Source of the DNA: Mycobacterium sp. Aquia_213
Lineage (GTDB): Bacteria; Actinomycetota; Actinomycetes; Mycobacteriales; Mycobacteriaceae
DNA: 64,000 nt
Assembly: GCF_026625985.1 (NCBI RefSeq)
Contig: NZ_CP113116.1
Location: 4,588,001-4,652,000, forward strand
Direction of reading: 5' to 3'
Shown: piece after piece, positions 26,238 to 35,212 of the stretch
Position numbering within the stretch: position 1 is the first letter of the stretch
How the letters are laid out: each line of letters begins with the position of its first letter
The notes under the pieces: model-generated
The model's database searches: none
What the model saw: only the letters and a program-made list of their open reading frames with translations
What the model was told of the DNA's origin: nothing
Made by a program: the position numbers and the translations under genes

Positions 26238-27431
26238 TTAATACATCACCATGTCGGGCTGCATCTGCTGCGCCCACGCCACAATTCCGCCCTGCAAGTG
26301 GACGGCATCGGCAAAACCGGCCTTCTTCACCGCGGCCAGCGCCTCGGCCGAGCGCACGCCCGTCTTGCAATACAGCACGGCCTTGCGGTCGTGCGGCAGC
26401 TTTGCCAGACCCTCCCCGGAGCTGATCGACGACTGCGGGATCAGCTGGGCGCCGTCGATGTGGTTGATGTCCCACTCGACCGGCTCACGCACGTCGATCA
26501 GGGCCAGCTTCTTACCCGAGTCCAGCAACGCTCGCAGCTCCCGGGGGGTGATCGTCGACCCGGTGGCCGCCTGCGCCACGTCTTCGGAAACCGCGCCGCA
26601 GAATGCCTCGTAGTCGATCAGCTCGGTGATCCGCGGCGTGGCCGGGTCCTTGCGGATCTTGATCGTGCGATAGCTCATCTCCAGCGCGTCGTAGATCATC
26701 AGCCGGCCCAGCAGCGGTTCCCCGATTCCGGTGATCAGCTTGATCGCCTCGGTGCCCATCACCGACGCGATCGACGCGCAGATGATGCCCAGCACGCCTC
26801 CTTCGGCGCAGGACGGCACCATTCCGGGCGGCGGCGGCTCCGGGTAGAGATCGCGGTAGTTCAGACCACGCTCATTGCCGGCCTCATCGGCCGGGGCGTC
26901 TTCCCAGAACACCGAAACCTGGCCTTCGAAGCGGTAGATCGACCCCCAGATGTAGGGCTTACCGGCCAGCACGGCGGCATCGTTGACCAGGTACCGGGTG
27001 GCGAAGTTGTCGGTGCCGTCCATGATCAGGTCGTACTGCCCGAACAGGTCGACGGCGTTGCTCGCCTCCAGCCGGAACTCGTGGAGTCGCACCTCGACCA
27101 GCGGATTGATCGCGTGGATCGAGTCGCGCGCCGAGTGCGCCTTGGGCCGCCCGATGTCGGCGACGCCATGGATGATCTGGCGCTGCAGGTTGGACTCGTC
27201 GACCACGTCGAAGTCGATGATGCCGATCGTCCCGACGCCGGCCGCGGCCAGATACAGCAGCGCGGGTGCGCCAAGTCCGCCGGCGCCGATCACCAGCACC
27301 CGGGCGTTCTTCAGGCGCTTCTGCCCGTCGACGCCCAGGTCCGGAATGATCAGATGGCGGCTGTAACGCGCCACTTCGTCCCGACTCAACTCACCGGCGG
27401 GCTCGACCAGTGGCGGCAACGATGTGGACAC
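26238..27431 (-). CDS. moeZ: MoeZ, adenylyltransferase/sulfurtransferase
   Basis: A 397-aa E1-like adenylyltransferase (about 20-265) fused to a rhodanese domain (about 290-397). The nucleotide loop is V-I-G-A-G-G-L-G-A-P and the rhodanese active-site loop is C355-K-T-G-V-R. MoeZ adenylates and thiolates small ubiquitin-fold sulfur carriers such as MoaD2 and CysO for molybdopterin and cysteine synthesis. GTG 27431 has GAGGAG 7 nt upstream. A SigH-type promoter candidate lies 43 bp upstream, consistent with moeZ belonging to the SigH regulon in M. tuberculosis. Confidence 0.93.
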   Translation of the reverse strand: MSTSLPPLVEPAGELSRDEVARYSRHLIIPDLGVDGQKRLKNARVLVIGAGGLGAPALLYLAAAGVGTIGIIDFDVVDESNLQRQIIHGVADIGRPKAHSARDSIHAINPLVEVRLHEFRLEASNAVDLFGQYDLIMDGTDNFATRYLVNDAAVLAGKPYIWGSIYRFEGQVSVFWEDAPADEAGNERGLNYRDLYPEPPPPGMVPSCAEGGVLGIICASIASVMGTEAIKLITGIGEPLLGRLMIYDALEMSYRTIKIRKDPATPRITELIDYEAFCGAVSEDVAQAATGSTITPRELRALLDSGKKLALIDVREPVEWDINHIDGAQLIPQSSISSGEGLAKLPHDRKAVLYCKTGVRSAEALAAVKKAGFADAVHLQGGIVAWAQQMQPDMVMY

Positions 27432-27473
27432 CGAATATCTCCTCGGTCGACTTCACGACTCAACTGCTACTAG

Positions 27474-27502
27474 TCAACGCTTCGATCGCCGGCATCGCTT
27501 CC
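27474..27502 (-). promoter_or_regulatory. SigH-type promoter candidate for moeZ
   Basis: On the minus strand GGAAGC (27502-27497), a 17-bp spacer, then CGTTGA (27479-27474). It lies between the DUF3152 stop and the moeZ start. Confidence 0.6.
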
Positions 27503-27513
27503 CCTTTTCGGAG

Positions 27514-28539
27514 CTAGGCGATCGGATACGGCCAGGGGTTGAAGCGGCAGGTCTTGCCGTCGGCCTTGACGTACTCGGGGTCGAACTTCGCGGCGTCGTC
27601 GTTGGACGTGGAGAACGTCTGTTGCATCATCACGGGCGCCAGTCCGCCCTGCTTGTCGCACGGTTCGTGGCGCACGTAGCCGATGGCGTGGCCGACCTCG
27701 TGGTCGATGACGTACTGCCGGTACGAGCCGACGTCTCCCTCGAACGGCACGGCGCCGCGCACCCAGCGCGCCTCGTTGATGAACACCCGCGCCTCCCGGC
27801 TCGGCCCAAATGCCGGGTTGTAGCAGGAAGTCTCCAGTCGGAATTCGTAGCCGCAGCCCTCGCGCACCGTCACCGGAGACACCAGCGAAATCCGGAAGTC
27901 GGGTTTCCCGTTGTCGATCCTGACGAACGCGAACTGCGGATTGTGCGTCCAGCCCTTGGGGTTGGCCAGCGTCTGATCGACCATCGTGGCGAATGCGTCC
28001 TCACCGCCGAACATCGCGGGGTCCAGACCGTTTTCGACCTCGACGGTGTACCGGAACACCTTGGCGGTGCCCTGACCGATCTGCGGCGTGGTGCCGGGCA
28101 CGACACTCCAGGTCTTGTCGCCGGCTTCGGTGAACGGACCGCCGTCCGGCAGCGTCCCGGCCGGCAGATTGGCGTCGAAGGTGGCCAACCCGCGCGGCGG
28201 AGCATCGAGGATGGCCGTGCCCACCGCGCCGATGGCCGGGGGCCCTTGGATGGGCTTGCTCGCCGTCGGTTTGGGCGCGCCGACGCCGGTCACCGTCTGG
28301 TAGATGACCACCGCGGTCAACGCCACCAGAACGGGCAGCGCGTACGCACGCCAGCCGTAGGTGGAGATGAATCGGCCCAGCCACGTTTGTTTCCGCCACT
28401 GGCGGCCACGGTCGCGATCGGCCCGGGCCCGGCCGGTGCCCAGCGCCATCGGGTCTCGCAGGGCGCGAAGCGGTTCTCGCCACTCGTCACGCAGCACCGG
28501 CACTCGACCGGTGCCGTGCACAGGCGGCTCGGACGTCAT
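27514..28539 (-). CDS. DUF3152 membrane-anchored zincin-like protein (Rv3207c-like)
   Basis: A 341-aa protein with a cytoplasmic N-terminus rich in Arg, one TM segment (about 60-80, ALPVLVALTAVVIYQ) and a large extracytoplasmic domain. The motif H-E-V-G-H-A-I-G-Y-V-R-H matches the metzincin zinc site HExxHxxGxxH, so it is probably a metalloprotease. Cysteines in GCGYEF, TSCYNP, EPCDKQ and KTCRFN could form disulfides. ATG 28539 is chosen because the upstream in-frame extension is antisense to the region before the TetR gene. The substrate is unknown. moeZ lies 82 bp downstream. Confidence 0.85.
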   Translation of the reverse strand: MTSEPPVHGTGRVPVLRDEWREPLRALRDPMALGTGRARADRDRGRQWRKQTWLGRFISTYGWRAYALPVLVALTAVVIYQTVTGVGAPKPTASKPIQGPPAIGAVGTAILDAPPRGLATFDANLPAGTLPDGGPFTEAGDKTWSVVPGTTPQIGQGTAKVFRYTVEVENGLDPAMFGGEDAFATMVDQTLANPKGWTHNPQFAFVRIDNGKPDFRISLVSPVTVREGCGYEFRLETSCYNPAFGPSREARVFINEARWVRGAVPFEGDVGSYRQYVIDHEVGHAIGYVRHEPCDKQGGLAPVMMQQTFSTSNDDAAKFDPEYVKADGKTCRFNPWPYPIA

Positions 28540-28727
28540 TGCCCCAGGATGGCACAGCTGCGACCTTGGGTGTCCCTGGCGCGCCCTACGACACCGGTTC
28601 GGCCTGCGCTGACACCGGCGATCCCGGTCGCAGGTACACCATGGGTAGTAATGTCTGTGCGACGAGCGGCGCGCGGCTGGCCCGTCGATATCCGAAGGCC
28701 AGTCGCCACAATTCAAATGAGGAACAA

Positions 28728-29414
28728 GTGAGCGATCTCGCCAAGTCGGCGGCACGGCGTGCGGTCAGGTCGGCTGAGCGCGGTCGGCCGAGTGACGGCA
28801 TAGCGGCCTCGAACCGACGGGGCAACCGGTTGCCGCGCGACGAGCGTCGCGGCCAACTGCTGATAGTGGCCAGCGATGTTTTCGTCGACCACGGCTACCA
28901 CGCGGCCGGTATGGACGAGATCGCCGACCGGGCAGGCGTCAGCAAACCCGTTCTGTATCAACACTTCTCGAGCAAACTGGAGCTGTATCTGGCAGTGCTC
29001 GACCGACACGTCGAGAACCTGGTCTCGGGCGTGCAGAACGCACTGAGCACCACCACCGATAACCGGCAGCGGTTGCGCGCGGCGATCCAGGCGTTCTTCG
29101 ACTTCATCGAGCACGACAGCCAGGGCTACCGGCTGATCTTCGAAAACGACTACGTCACCGAGCCCGAGGTCGCCACGCAGGTGCGGGCGGCCACCGAATC
29201 GTGCATCGACGCGGTTTTCGCGCTGATCAGCGCCGATTCCGGCCTGGATCCGCACCGCGCCCGGATGATCGCGGTGGGCCTGGTCGGCATCAGCGTCGAC
29301 TGCGCCCGCTATTGGCTGGACTCCGACCGCCCGATCTCGAAGTCGGACGCCGTCGACGGCACCGTTGCGTTCGCGTGGGGCGGGCTGTCACACGTGCCGC
29401 TTACTCGCTCTTAG
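28728..29414 (+). CDS. TetR-family regulator (Rv3208-like)
   Basis: A 228-aa regulator. An N-terminal helix-turn-helix lies at about 40-85 (FVDHGYHAAGMDEIADRAGV then SKPVLYQHFSSK) ahead of a helical ligand domain. GTG 28728 has GAGGA 4 nt upstream and gives the length usual for Rv3208; longer in-frame extensions lack an RBS. It is divergent from the DUF3152 gene across 188 bp. The 3' end overlaps the convergent DUF3107 gene by 14 bp. The ligand and targets are unknown. Confidence 0.9.
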   Translation: MSDLAKSAARRAVRSAERGRPSDGIAASNRRGNRLPRDERRGQLLIVASDVFVDHGYHAAGMDEIADRAGVSKPVLYQHFSSKLELYLAVLDRHVENLVSGVQNALSTTTDNRQRLRAAIQAFFDFIEHDSQGYRLIFENDYVTEPEVATQVRAATESCIDAVFALISADSGLDPHRARMIAVGLVGISVDCARYWLDSDRPISKSDAVDGTVAFAWGGLSHVPLTRS

Positions 29415-29673
29415 CGGCCTTCCCGCCGGCCTTCGCGCCGGCGTCGGCACCGATTCCGAAGCCGACCCGACGGGAGTCGGCGACACCGATCTCGACGTAG
29501 GCGATGCTGGACGTGTGGATCAGGAAGCGGCGGCCCTTCTCGTCGCTGAGGCTCAGCAGACCCGAGCCTTCACGCAGCGCGGCGCTCACGGCCTCCTCGA
29601 CCTCCGCAGGCGTCTGCGTACTGGAGAAGACCAGCTCGCGCGGACTGTCCGTGATACCGACTTTGACCTCCAC
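29401..29673 (-). CDS. DUF3107 protein (Rv3208A/TB9.4-like)
   Basis: A 90-aa cytoplasmic protein: MEVKVGITDSPRELVFSSTQ, then a helical segment and the strand RRFLIHTSSIAYVEIG, ending in a Lys/Ala-rich tail (AKAGGKAAKSE). The family is conserved in actinobacteria and always near Rv3208-type regulators; no function is assigned. The tail is encoded in DNA that overlaps the end of the TetR gene by 14 bp. Confidence 0.88.
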   Translation of the reverse strand: MEVKVGITDSPRELVFSSTQTPAEVEEAVSAALREGSGLLSLSDEKGRRFLIHTSSIAYVEIGVADSRRVGFGIGADAGAKAGGKAAKSE

Positions 29674-29849
29674 GATGGCCCCTTCCGTTTGATATTCCGT
29701 CGCAGGCGTGTCAGCAGCAGGTTAGTGGACGCGGCCGGTGCGCCCCGAGCAGAGGGGGACCACTGCGAGTTCGCGGTCAGCGAAACGCTTTCTAACGACA
29801 GGTAACGATTGGCTCCCAGCTGGATCAAGGTGGCGCTCGGCAGCCGTTC

Positions 29850-30644
29850 TTGCACTTTCACGTCAGTAACATCGGCATCATCAGAAACACGCTTGATGAT
29901 CGCCCCGGCCTAGCTCGTGGCCTTGCACACGACTACCCCGAAGACGCGACTGACGACGGAGCCGAGTACGACGGCTACGACGATGACGAGTACGCCGACG
30001 ACGACTACGACGACGAGTACGCGGACGAGGGCTACGGCGCCCTGCTCTGGCCCTCGAATGGCTGGCGTCCGGCGGTCGCGGTGCTCGGCGCGGTGGTGGC
30101 GATCGGCGCGATCGCGACCGCGGTGATCATCAACAGCGGCGACAGCGCATCGACGAAGGCCACCATCGGGCCACCGGCTCCGACGACCGTGACCTCCGCA
30201 CCACGGACCACCAGCCCGCCGAGCGCGTCGCAGCGCCCGGTACCGAGCACCTCGCAAGCCCCCCAGCTACCGCCGGAAACCGTCACCACCCTGACCCCGC
30301 CGAGCGCTGCGCTGACAACTCCGCCGTTGGCCGTGCCGCCTCCCGCGGTCGTATCACCAAGGGCCACACTGAATCCGAGCACCATCTACTACAGCGTGAC
30401 CGGGACGAAGTCGCTCCTGGACCTGGTGAACGTCGTCTACACCGACGCCCGTGGCTACCCGCAGACCGAGTTCAACGTATCGCTGCCCTGGACGAAGGTG
30501 GTCGTGCTGAATCCGGGCGTGACGACCCAGTCCGTCGTCGCGACCAGCATCGTGGGCCACGTCAACTGCGCGATCGTGAATGCCCAGGGCCAGGTCGAGG
30601 TGGCGTCGGCCAACAACTCGAACCTGGCGACCTGCACCAAGTAG
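29850..30644 (+). CDS. Membrane protein with acidic N-terminus and MmpS-like C-terminal domain (Rv3209-like)
   Basis: Up to 264 aa. The N-terminus has an extreme Asp/Glu/Tyr tract (about 33-62, e.g. DGYDDDEYADDDYDDEYADE), then one TM segment (about 72-92), a Thr/Pro/Ser linker (about 97-175) and a C-terminal MmpS-like beta domain (YSVTGTKSLLDLVNVVYTD ... VEVASANNSNLATC). The start is unclear: the frame has no ATG or GTG before the acidic tract; TTG 29850 is the best available and the frame is open back to 29796. MmpS proteins assist MmpL lipid transporters, but no mmpL is adjacent. The function is unassigned. Confidence 0.75.
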   Translation: MHFHVSNIGIIRNTLDDRPGLARGLAHDYPEDATDDGAEYDGYDDDEYADDDYDDEYADEGYGALLWPSNGWRPAVAVLGAVVAIGAIATAVIINSGDSASTKATIGPPAPTTVTSAPRTTSPPSASQRPVPSTSQAPQLPPETVTTLTPPSAALTTPPLAVPPPAVVSPRATLNPSTIYYSVTGTKSLLDLVNVVYTDARGYPQTEFNVSLPWTKVVVLNPGVTTQSVVATSIVGHVNCAIVNAQGQVEVASANNSNLATCTK

Positions 30645-30647
30645 GAC

Positions 30648-31343
30648 TCAGCTCAGGCCGAGCTCGTGCATCCGCCGGGCGTGTGTTTGCTGCAGGCGCT
30701 CAAAGAACGCGCTGAGCTGACCCAGACCGCCGGTGCCCGATACCACCAGGTCGACCAGCTCGTCATGATCGGCCAGCAGGTATTGGGCCTGGGTGATCGC
30801 TTCGCCGTACAGCCGGCGGGCCCACAGCGCCAACCGGCTGCGCTGTTTGCCGCTCGAGGTCACCGCGGCGCGAACCTCGGCGACGACGAACTGCGAGTGC
30901 CCGGTTTCCGACAGCGCCGCGCGCACGACGTCGGCGACCTCGTCGGGCAGCCCGTCGGCGATCTCGAGGTAGAGGTCGGCGGCCAGCGCGTCACCGACAT
31001 AGGTCTTCACCAGTGCTTCCAGCCAGGTGCTGGGCATCGTCAACCGGTGGTAGTTCTCGATCGCCGACACGTACCTCGACATGGCCGTAACGACGTCGAT
31101 GCCCCGGCTTTCCAGCGCTTGGTGCAGCAGCTCGTAATGCTGCATCTCGGCCGCCGCCATGCTCGCCATCGAGATACGTCCGCGCAGGTCAGGCGCCATA
31201 CGCGCCTCGTCGGTCAGCCGGTAAAACGCGGCCACCTCGCCGTAGGCGAGCACCGCGAACAGCTCGTTGACGCCCGGATGATCCGCGGTCAGTCCTACGG
31301 AAGGCGAATCGTCTACTTGGTCGGCAGAGGAGGCCGAAGTCAT
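30648..31343 (-). CDS. Ferritin-like fold protein (Rv3210c-like)
   Basis: A 231-aa helical protein starting M-T-S-A-S-S-A-D. The helices carry possible di-iron ligands (VLAYGEVAAFYRLTDEAR, MAAAEMQHYELLHQ, ETGHSQFVVAEV) in a four-helix arrangement. ATG 31343 gives the expected length; ATG 31349 and GTG 31352 are just upstream. Iron binding is inferred from fold and Glu/His placement. It is convergent with the Rv3209-like gene and divergent from rhlE. Confidence 0.8.
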   Translation of the reverse strand: MTSASSADQVDDSPSVGLTADHPGVNELFAVLAYGEVAAFYRLTDEARMAPDLRGRISMASMAAAEMQHYELLHQALESRGIDVVTAMSRYVSAIENYHRLTMPSTWLEALVKTYVGDALAADLYLEIADGLPDEVADVVRAALSETGHSQFVVAEVRAAVTSSGKQRSRLALWARRLYGEAITQAQYLLADHDELVDLVVSGTGGLGQLSAFFERLQQTHARRMHELGLS

Positions 31344-31352
31344 GGGCATCAC

Positions 31353-31596
31353 TGTAGTCGGCGGACCTGGAAGAAGATGGGTGTGAGCTGACGACCAGCT
31401 ATCATGCAGATAGATAGTGGCTGTATTTCTTCATACCGCCGCCATCGGCGAAATGTGCGTGCACCGCTGGCCCGCCCAAATCTCAGCAGGGCCTGGCGAC
31501 TCGGAGACGTATTCGGAGTCGGAACTCGTGCGCGCGTGACCGCGATAGAGAACCGACCCAAACCGAATAAGTCACCGAAAGGTACATCACCCACGC
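31353..31596 (+). other. Intergenic region and probable long leader of rhlE
   Basis: This 244-bp stretch has no conserved gene. It contains a GACTC...GAGTC inverted repeat (about 31499-31521). GAAAGG lies 14 nt before the rhlE ATG, further than usual. A long untranslated leader is plausible; no promoter is assigned with confidence. Confidence 0.4.
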
Positions 31597-33105
31597 ATGA
31601 CTGCATTGACAAGCACAACTGAACCAACCTTCGCCGAGCTCGGCGTCCGCGACGAAATCGTCCGGGCACTCGCCGAAAAGGGCATCGAGCATGCCTTCGC
31701 TATCCAGAAACTGACCCTGCCGATGGCGCTGGCCGGCGACGACGTCATCGGCCAGGCCCGCACCGGGATGGGCAAGACCCTCGCCTTCGGCGTCCCGCTG
31801 CTGCAGCGGATCACGAACGGCGTCGGCGTGCGGGCGCTCAACGGCACCCCGCGCGCCCTGATCGTGGTTCCGACCCGCGAACTATGCCTCCAGGTCACCG
31901 AGGACCTGGCCGCTGCCGCCAAACACCTGGTCGCCGAAGAGGGCCGCCGACTCTCCGTGGTGTCCATCTACGGCGGGCGGGCCTACGAACCGCAGATCGA
32001 TGCGCTGCGAACCGGCGCCGACGTCGTGGTGGGCACCCCGGGCCGACTCCTCGACCTGGCCCAGCAGGGCCACCTGCAGCTCGGCGGGCTATCGGTGCTG
32101 GTCCTGGACGAGGCCGACGAGATGCTGGACCTGGGCTTCCTACCGGACATCGAGCGCATCCTGCGGCAGATCCCGGCCGAGCGCCAGGCGATGCTGTTCT
32201 CGGCTACGATGCCGGGCCCCATCATCACGTTGGCCCGGACCTTCATGACACAGCCGACGCACATCCGCGCCGAGGCCCCGCAATCTTCGGCCACGCACGA
32301 CACGACCGAGCAGTTCGCCTTCCGCGCCCACGCGCTGGACAAGGTCGAAATGGTCAGCCGCGTGCTGCAGGCCGAGGGCCGCGGCGCGACGATGATCTTC
32401 ACCCGCACCAAGCGCACCGCCCAGAAGGTCGCCGACGAGCTCGCCGAGCGGGGCTTCAAGGTCGGCGCCGTGCACGGCGATCTCGGGCAGATCGCCCGCG
32501 AGAAGGCGCTCAAGGCGTTCCGCAGCGGCGAGGTTGACGTCCTGGTGGCCACCGACGTCGCCGCCCGCGGTATCGACATCGACGACATCACCCACGTCAT
32601 CAACTACCAGATCCCCGAGGACGAGCAGGCCTACGTGCACCGCATCGGCCGCACCGGCCGCGCCGGCAAGACCGGCATCGCGGTCACCCTGGTCGACTGG
32701 GACGAACTGCCCCGCTGGACGATGATCGACAAGGCCCTTGGCCTGAACAACCCCGATCCCGTCGAGACCTACTCCAACTCACCGCACCTCTACGCCGAGT
32801 TGGGCATTCCGAGCGACGCCACCGGCACGGTCGGCGCCGCGCGAAAGTCACCGGTCAAGCGCCGGGAGACCACTGAACGCGGCGCGCCGGCGGAGAAGCC
32901 GGCGCGAGCCCGCTCGGCCAACCCGCGCCGCCGCACCCGTGCCGGCCAGCCCGTGAACGGCCACCCGGTTGGCAACGGTAGCGACGGCGAAGCCGCCGCG
33001 GAGACGCCGTCGGACTCGGCGTCCGGCAATGGCAGTAATGGCAGCACCAACCGTCGTCGCCGTCGTCGCCGCAAGCCGGCGGAAGCCACCACGCACGCCA
33101 ACTGA
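31597..33105 (+). CDS. rhlE: RhlE, DEAD-box RNA helicase
   Basis: A 502-aa DEAD-box helicase. Motifs in order: Q-motif region (FAIQKLTLPMAL), A-R-T-G-M-G-K-T, V-L-D-E-A-D, S-A-T (LFSATMPGP) and H-R-I-G-R-T-G-R. The C-terminal tail of about 80 residues is Arg/Gly/Asn-rich and ends in a run of arginines (RRRRRRRK), typical of RNA-binding extensions. It acts in RNA remodelling and decay. The Rv3212-like gene follows after 24 bp. Confidence 0.93.
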   Translation: MTALTSTTEPTFAELGVRDEIVRALAEKGIEHAFAIQKLTLPMALAGDDVIGQARTGMGKTLAFGVPLLQRITNGVGVRALNGTPRALIVVPTRELCLQVTEDLAAAAKHLVAEEGRRLSVVSIYGGRAYEPQIDALRTGADVVVGTPGRLLDLAQQGHLQLGGLSVLVLDEADEMLDLGFLPDIERILRQIPAERQAMLFSATMPGPIITLARTFMTQPTHIRAEAPQSSATHDTTEQFAFRAHALDKVEMVSRVLQAEGRGATMIFTRTKRTAQKVADELAERGFKVGAVHGDLGQIAREKALKAFRSGEVDVLVATDVAARGIDIDDITHVINYQIPEDEQAYVHRIGRTGRAGKTGIAVTLVDWDELPRWTMIDKALGLNNPDPVETYSNSPHLYAELGIPSDATGTVGAARKSPVKRRETTERGAPAEKPARARSANPRRRTRAGQPVNGHPVGNGSDGEAAAETPSDSASGNGSNGSTNRRRRRRRKPAEATTHAN

Positions 33106-33129
33106 GCCAACGAAGCCGATAGCCCAGGC

Positions 33130-34341
33130 ATGGTCAAACCCGAACGCCGGACCAAAGGCGATCTGTTGGCCGCCGCGGCGATCGCGGTCGTCGTCGCGGC
33201 AACCGCGTCGTTGATCTGGTGGACCAGCGATGCCCGGGCCACCATCAGCCGGCCCGCCGCAACGCCGGCACCCAACCCGACATCGGCCCGGCAGGTGCCG
33301 GCCAGCCTGAAACAGCTGTGGACCGCCCCCAGCGCCGCCACCACGGCACCCATGATCGTGGGCGGGACGGTCGCCACCGGCGATGGCCGCGAGGTGGACG
33401 GCCGCGACGCCGGCACCGGCCAGACTCGCTGGAGCTACTCCCGCGACACCGACTTGTGCGGCCTGTCCTGGGTCTACCACTACGCGGTCGCGGTCTACCG
33501 CGACGACCGCGGTTGCGGCCAGGTCAGCACCATCGACGGGTCCACCGGGCGCCGCGGATCCGCCCGCAGTAGCTACGCCGACCCGCAGGTGCGGCTGTCC
33601 TCCGACGGCACGACGGTGTTGTCGGTCGGCGATACGCGTCTGGAACTGTGGCGTTCGGACATGGTCCGGATGCTTACCTACGGCGAGACCGACGCCCGGG
33701 TGAAGCCGTCGTCGCGGGGACTGCACTCCGGCTGCAAGCTGTACTCGGCGGCGGCCAGCTCGTTGCAGGTTTCGGTGCTGGAGAAATGCGCGAACCAGGC
33801 CGATCTGCGACTCGCCCTGTTGCGCCCGGGCAAGGAGGACGACGAGCCCACGCAGCATCTCGTCTCCGAGCCCGGAATCGGGGTGAACTCGGGTGCTCGC
33901 GTGCTGGCCGTCTGGCAAAGCAACACGGCCGTGTATCTTCCGGCGCCGCAACCCAGGGTCGACGTGATCGATGAAATGGGCACCACGGTGGCGAGCGCGC
34001 TGCTGCCCAAGGCGCCGACGAATTCGGCGGTGTCGCAGGCGGGCAACCTGGTGACCTGGTGGACCGGTGATTCCGTTCTGGTTTTCGAGGCGAGCACGCT
34101 GAACCTGCGCTACACGATCGCCGCGGGCGACACGACCGTGCCGTTGGGACCCGGCACCATGATGGCGGGCAAGCTGCTCATTCCGGTCACCGGCGCGCTC
34201 GGCGTCTATGACCCCGTGACCGGAGCCAACGAGCGCTACCTTCGGGTGGACCGGGCGCCGAGCACCCGCGCGGTGGTCCCGGCCGTGTCGGGCTCGCACG
34301 TGTTCGAGCAGCGCGGCGACACCGTGGTGGCGTTGGGCTAG
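33130..34341 (+). CDS. Membrane-anchored beta-propeller-like protein (Rv3212-like)
   Basis: A 403-aa protein with one N-terminal TM segment (about 12-31, LLAAAAIAVVVAATASLIWW), a short Pro/Ala linker and an exported domain of repeated beta segments such as GGTVATGDGREVDGRDAGTG, typical of PQQ-like propellers. Cysteine pairs (DLCGLSW/RGCGQV and SGCKLY/EKCANQ) could form disulfides. The function is not assigned. The 3' end overlaps the convergent ParA-family gene by 4 bp. Confidence 0.82.
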   Translation: MVKPERRTKGDLLAAAAIAVVVAATASLIWWTSDARATISRPAATPAPNPTSARQVPASLKQLWTAPSAATTAPMIVGGTVATGDGREVDGRDAGTGQTRWSYSRDTDLCGLSWVYHYAVAVYRDDRGCGQVSTIDGSTGRRGSARSSYADPQVRLSSDGTTVLSVGDTRLELWRSDMVRMLTYGETDARVKPSSRGLHSGCKLYSAAASSLQVSVLEKCANQADLRLALLRPGKEDDEPTQHLVSEPGIGVNSGARVLAVWQSNTAVYLPAPQPRVDVIDEMGTTVASALLPKAPTNSAVSQAGNLVTWWTGDSVLVFEASTLNLRYTIAAGDTTVPLGPGTMMAGKLLIPVTGALGVYDPVTGANERYLRVDRAPSTRAVVPAVSGSHVFEQRGDTVVALG

Positions 34342-35147
34342 GCCTCGACGGCGAAAGTCGGCAGCGGTTTGCCGGACTTCCAGTGTTTGATCAACGCCTG
34401 CGCCAGGGTGGAGTAGGCCACCGCGCCCTTGTTCTTGCGCCCGGACATCACCGACGAGCCCGACGCGCTGGCCTCGGCGAAGCGCACGGTGCGCGGGATC
34501 GGCGGTGCGAGCACCGGCAGGTCGTAGCGGTCAGCGACGTCGAGCAGCACATCGCGGGTGTGGGTGGTCCGCGAGTCGTACAGCGTCGGCAAGGCGCCCA
34601 GTAGCCGCAGCTTCGGGTTGGTGATCTGCTGGACATCGGCGACGGTGCGCAGGAATTGGCCGACGCCGCGGTGCGCCAGCGTCTCGCACTGCAACGGCAC
34701 GATCACCTCGTCGGCGGCCGTCAGCCCGTTGAGGGTGAGCACCCCCAGCGACGGCGGGCAGTCGATGATGACCACGTCGAATTGATCGGCGACTTTGGCC
34801 AGCGCGCGCTTGAGCGCGTACTCACGCCCGGCCCGCATCAACAGCATCGCCTCGGCGCCCGCCAAGTCAATGTTGGCCGGCAGCAGGGTCATTCCCTCCA
34901 TTGTGGTGACCAGCGCCGCGCTCGGCTCGATCTCACCGAGCAACACCTCGTGCACCGACACCGGCAACTTGTCGGGATCTTGACCGAGCGAGAACGTCAG
35001 GCAACCCTGCGGATCGAGATCGACGAGCAGCACTCGTCGTCCCTTTTCCACCATCGCCGCGCCCAGCGAGGCAACCGTCGTCGTCTTGGCGACTCCGCCC
35101 TTCTGGTTGGCCACCGCCAATACCCGCGCTTCACTCACACCTGCCAT
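34338..35147 (-). CDS. ParA/MinD-family ATPase (Rv3213c-like)
   Basis: A 269-aa deviant-Walker ATPase: K-G-G-V-A-K-T-T near the N-terminus, LLVDLDPQG for switch I and VVIIDCPPSLG for Walker B. There is no parB-like gene beside it, so it is an orphan positioning ATPase rather than the chromosomal ParA. GTG or ATG starts a few codons apart are possible at the N-terminus (M-A-G-V-S-E-A-R-V). It is divergent from the gpm2-like gene by 65 bp. Confidence 0.88.
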   Translation of the reverse strand: MAGVSEARVLAVANQKGGVAKTTTVASLGAAMVEKGRRVLLVDLDPQGCLTFSLGQDPDKLPVSVHEVLLGEIEPSAALVTTMEGMTLLPANIDLAGAEAMLLMRAGREYALKRALAKVADQFDVVIIDCPPSLGVLTLNGLTAADEVIVPLQCETLAHRGVGQFLRTVADVQQITNPKLRLLGALPTLYDSRTTHTRDVLLDVADRYDLPVLAPPIPRTVRFAEASASGSSVMSGRKNKGAVAYSTLAQALIKHWKSGKPLPTFAVEA

Positions 35148-35212
35148 CCTGGCACGTTCTGGGCTGGGAGCTAGGGACGACGGCCCCGCAAGTCTGGGGC
35201 AGAATCACCGAC

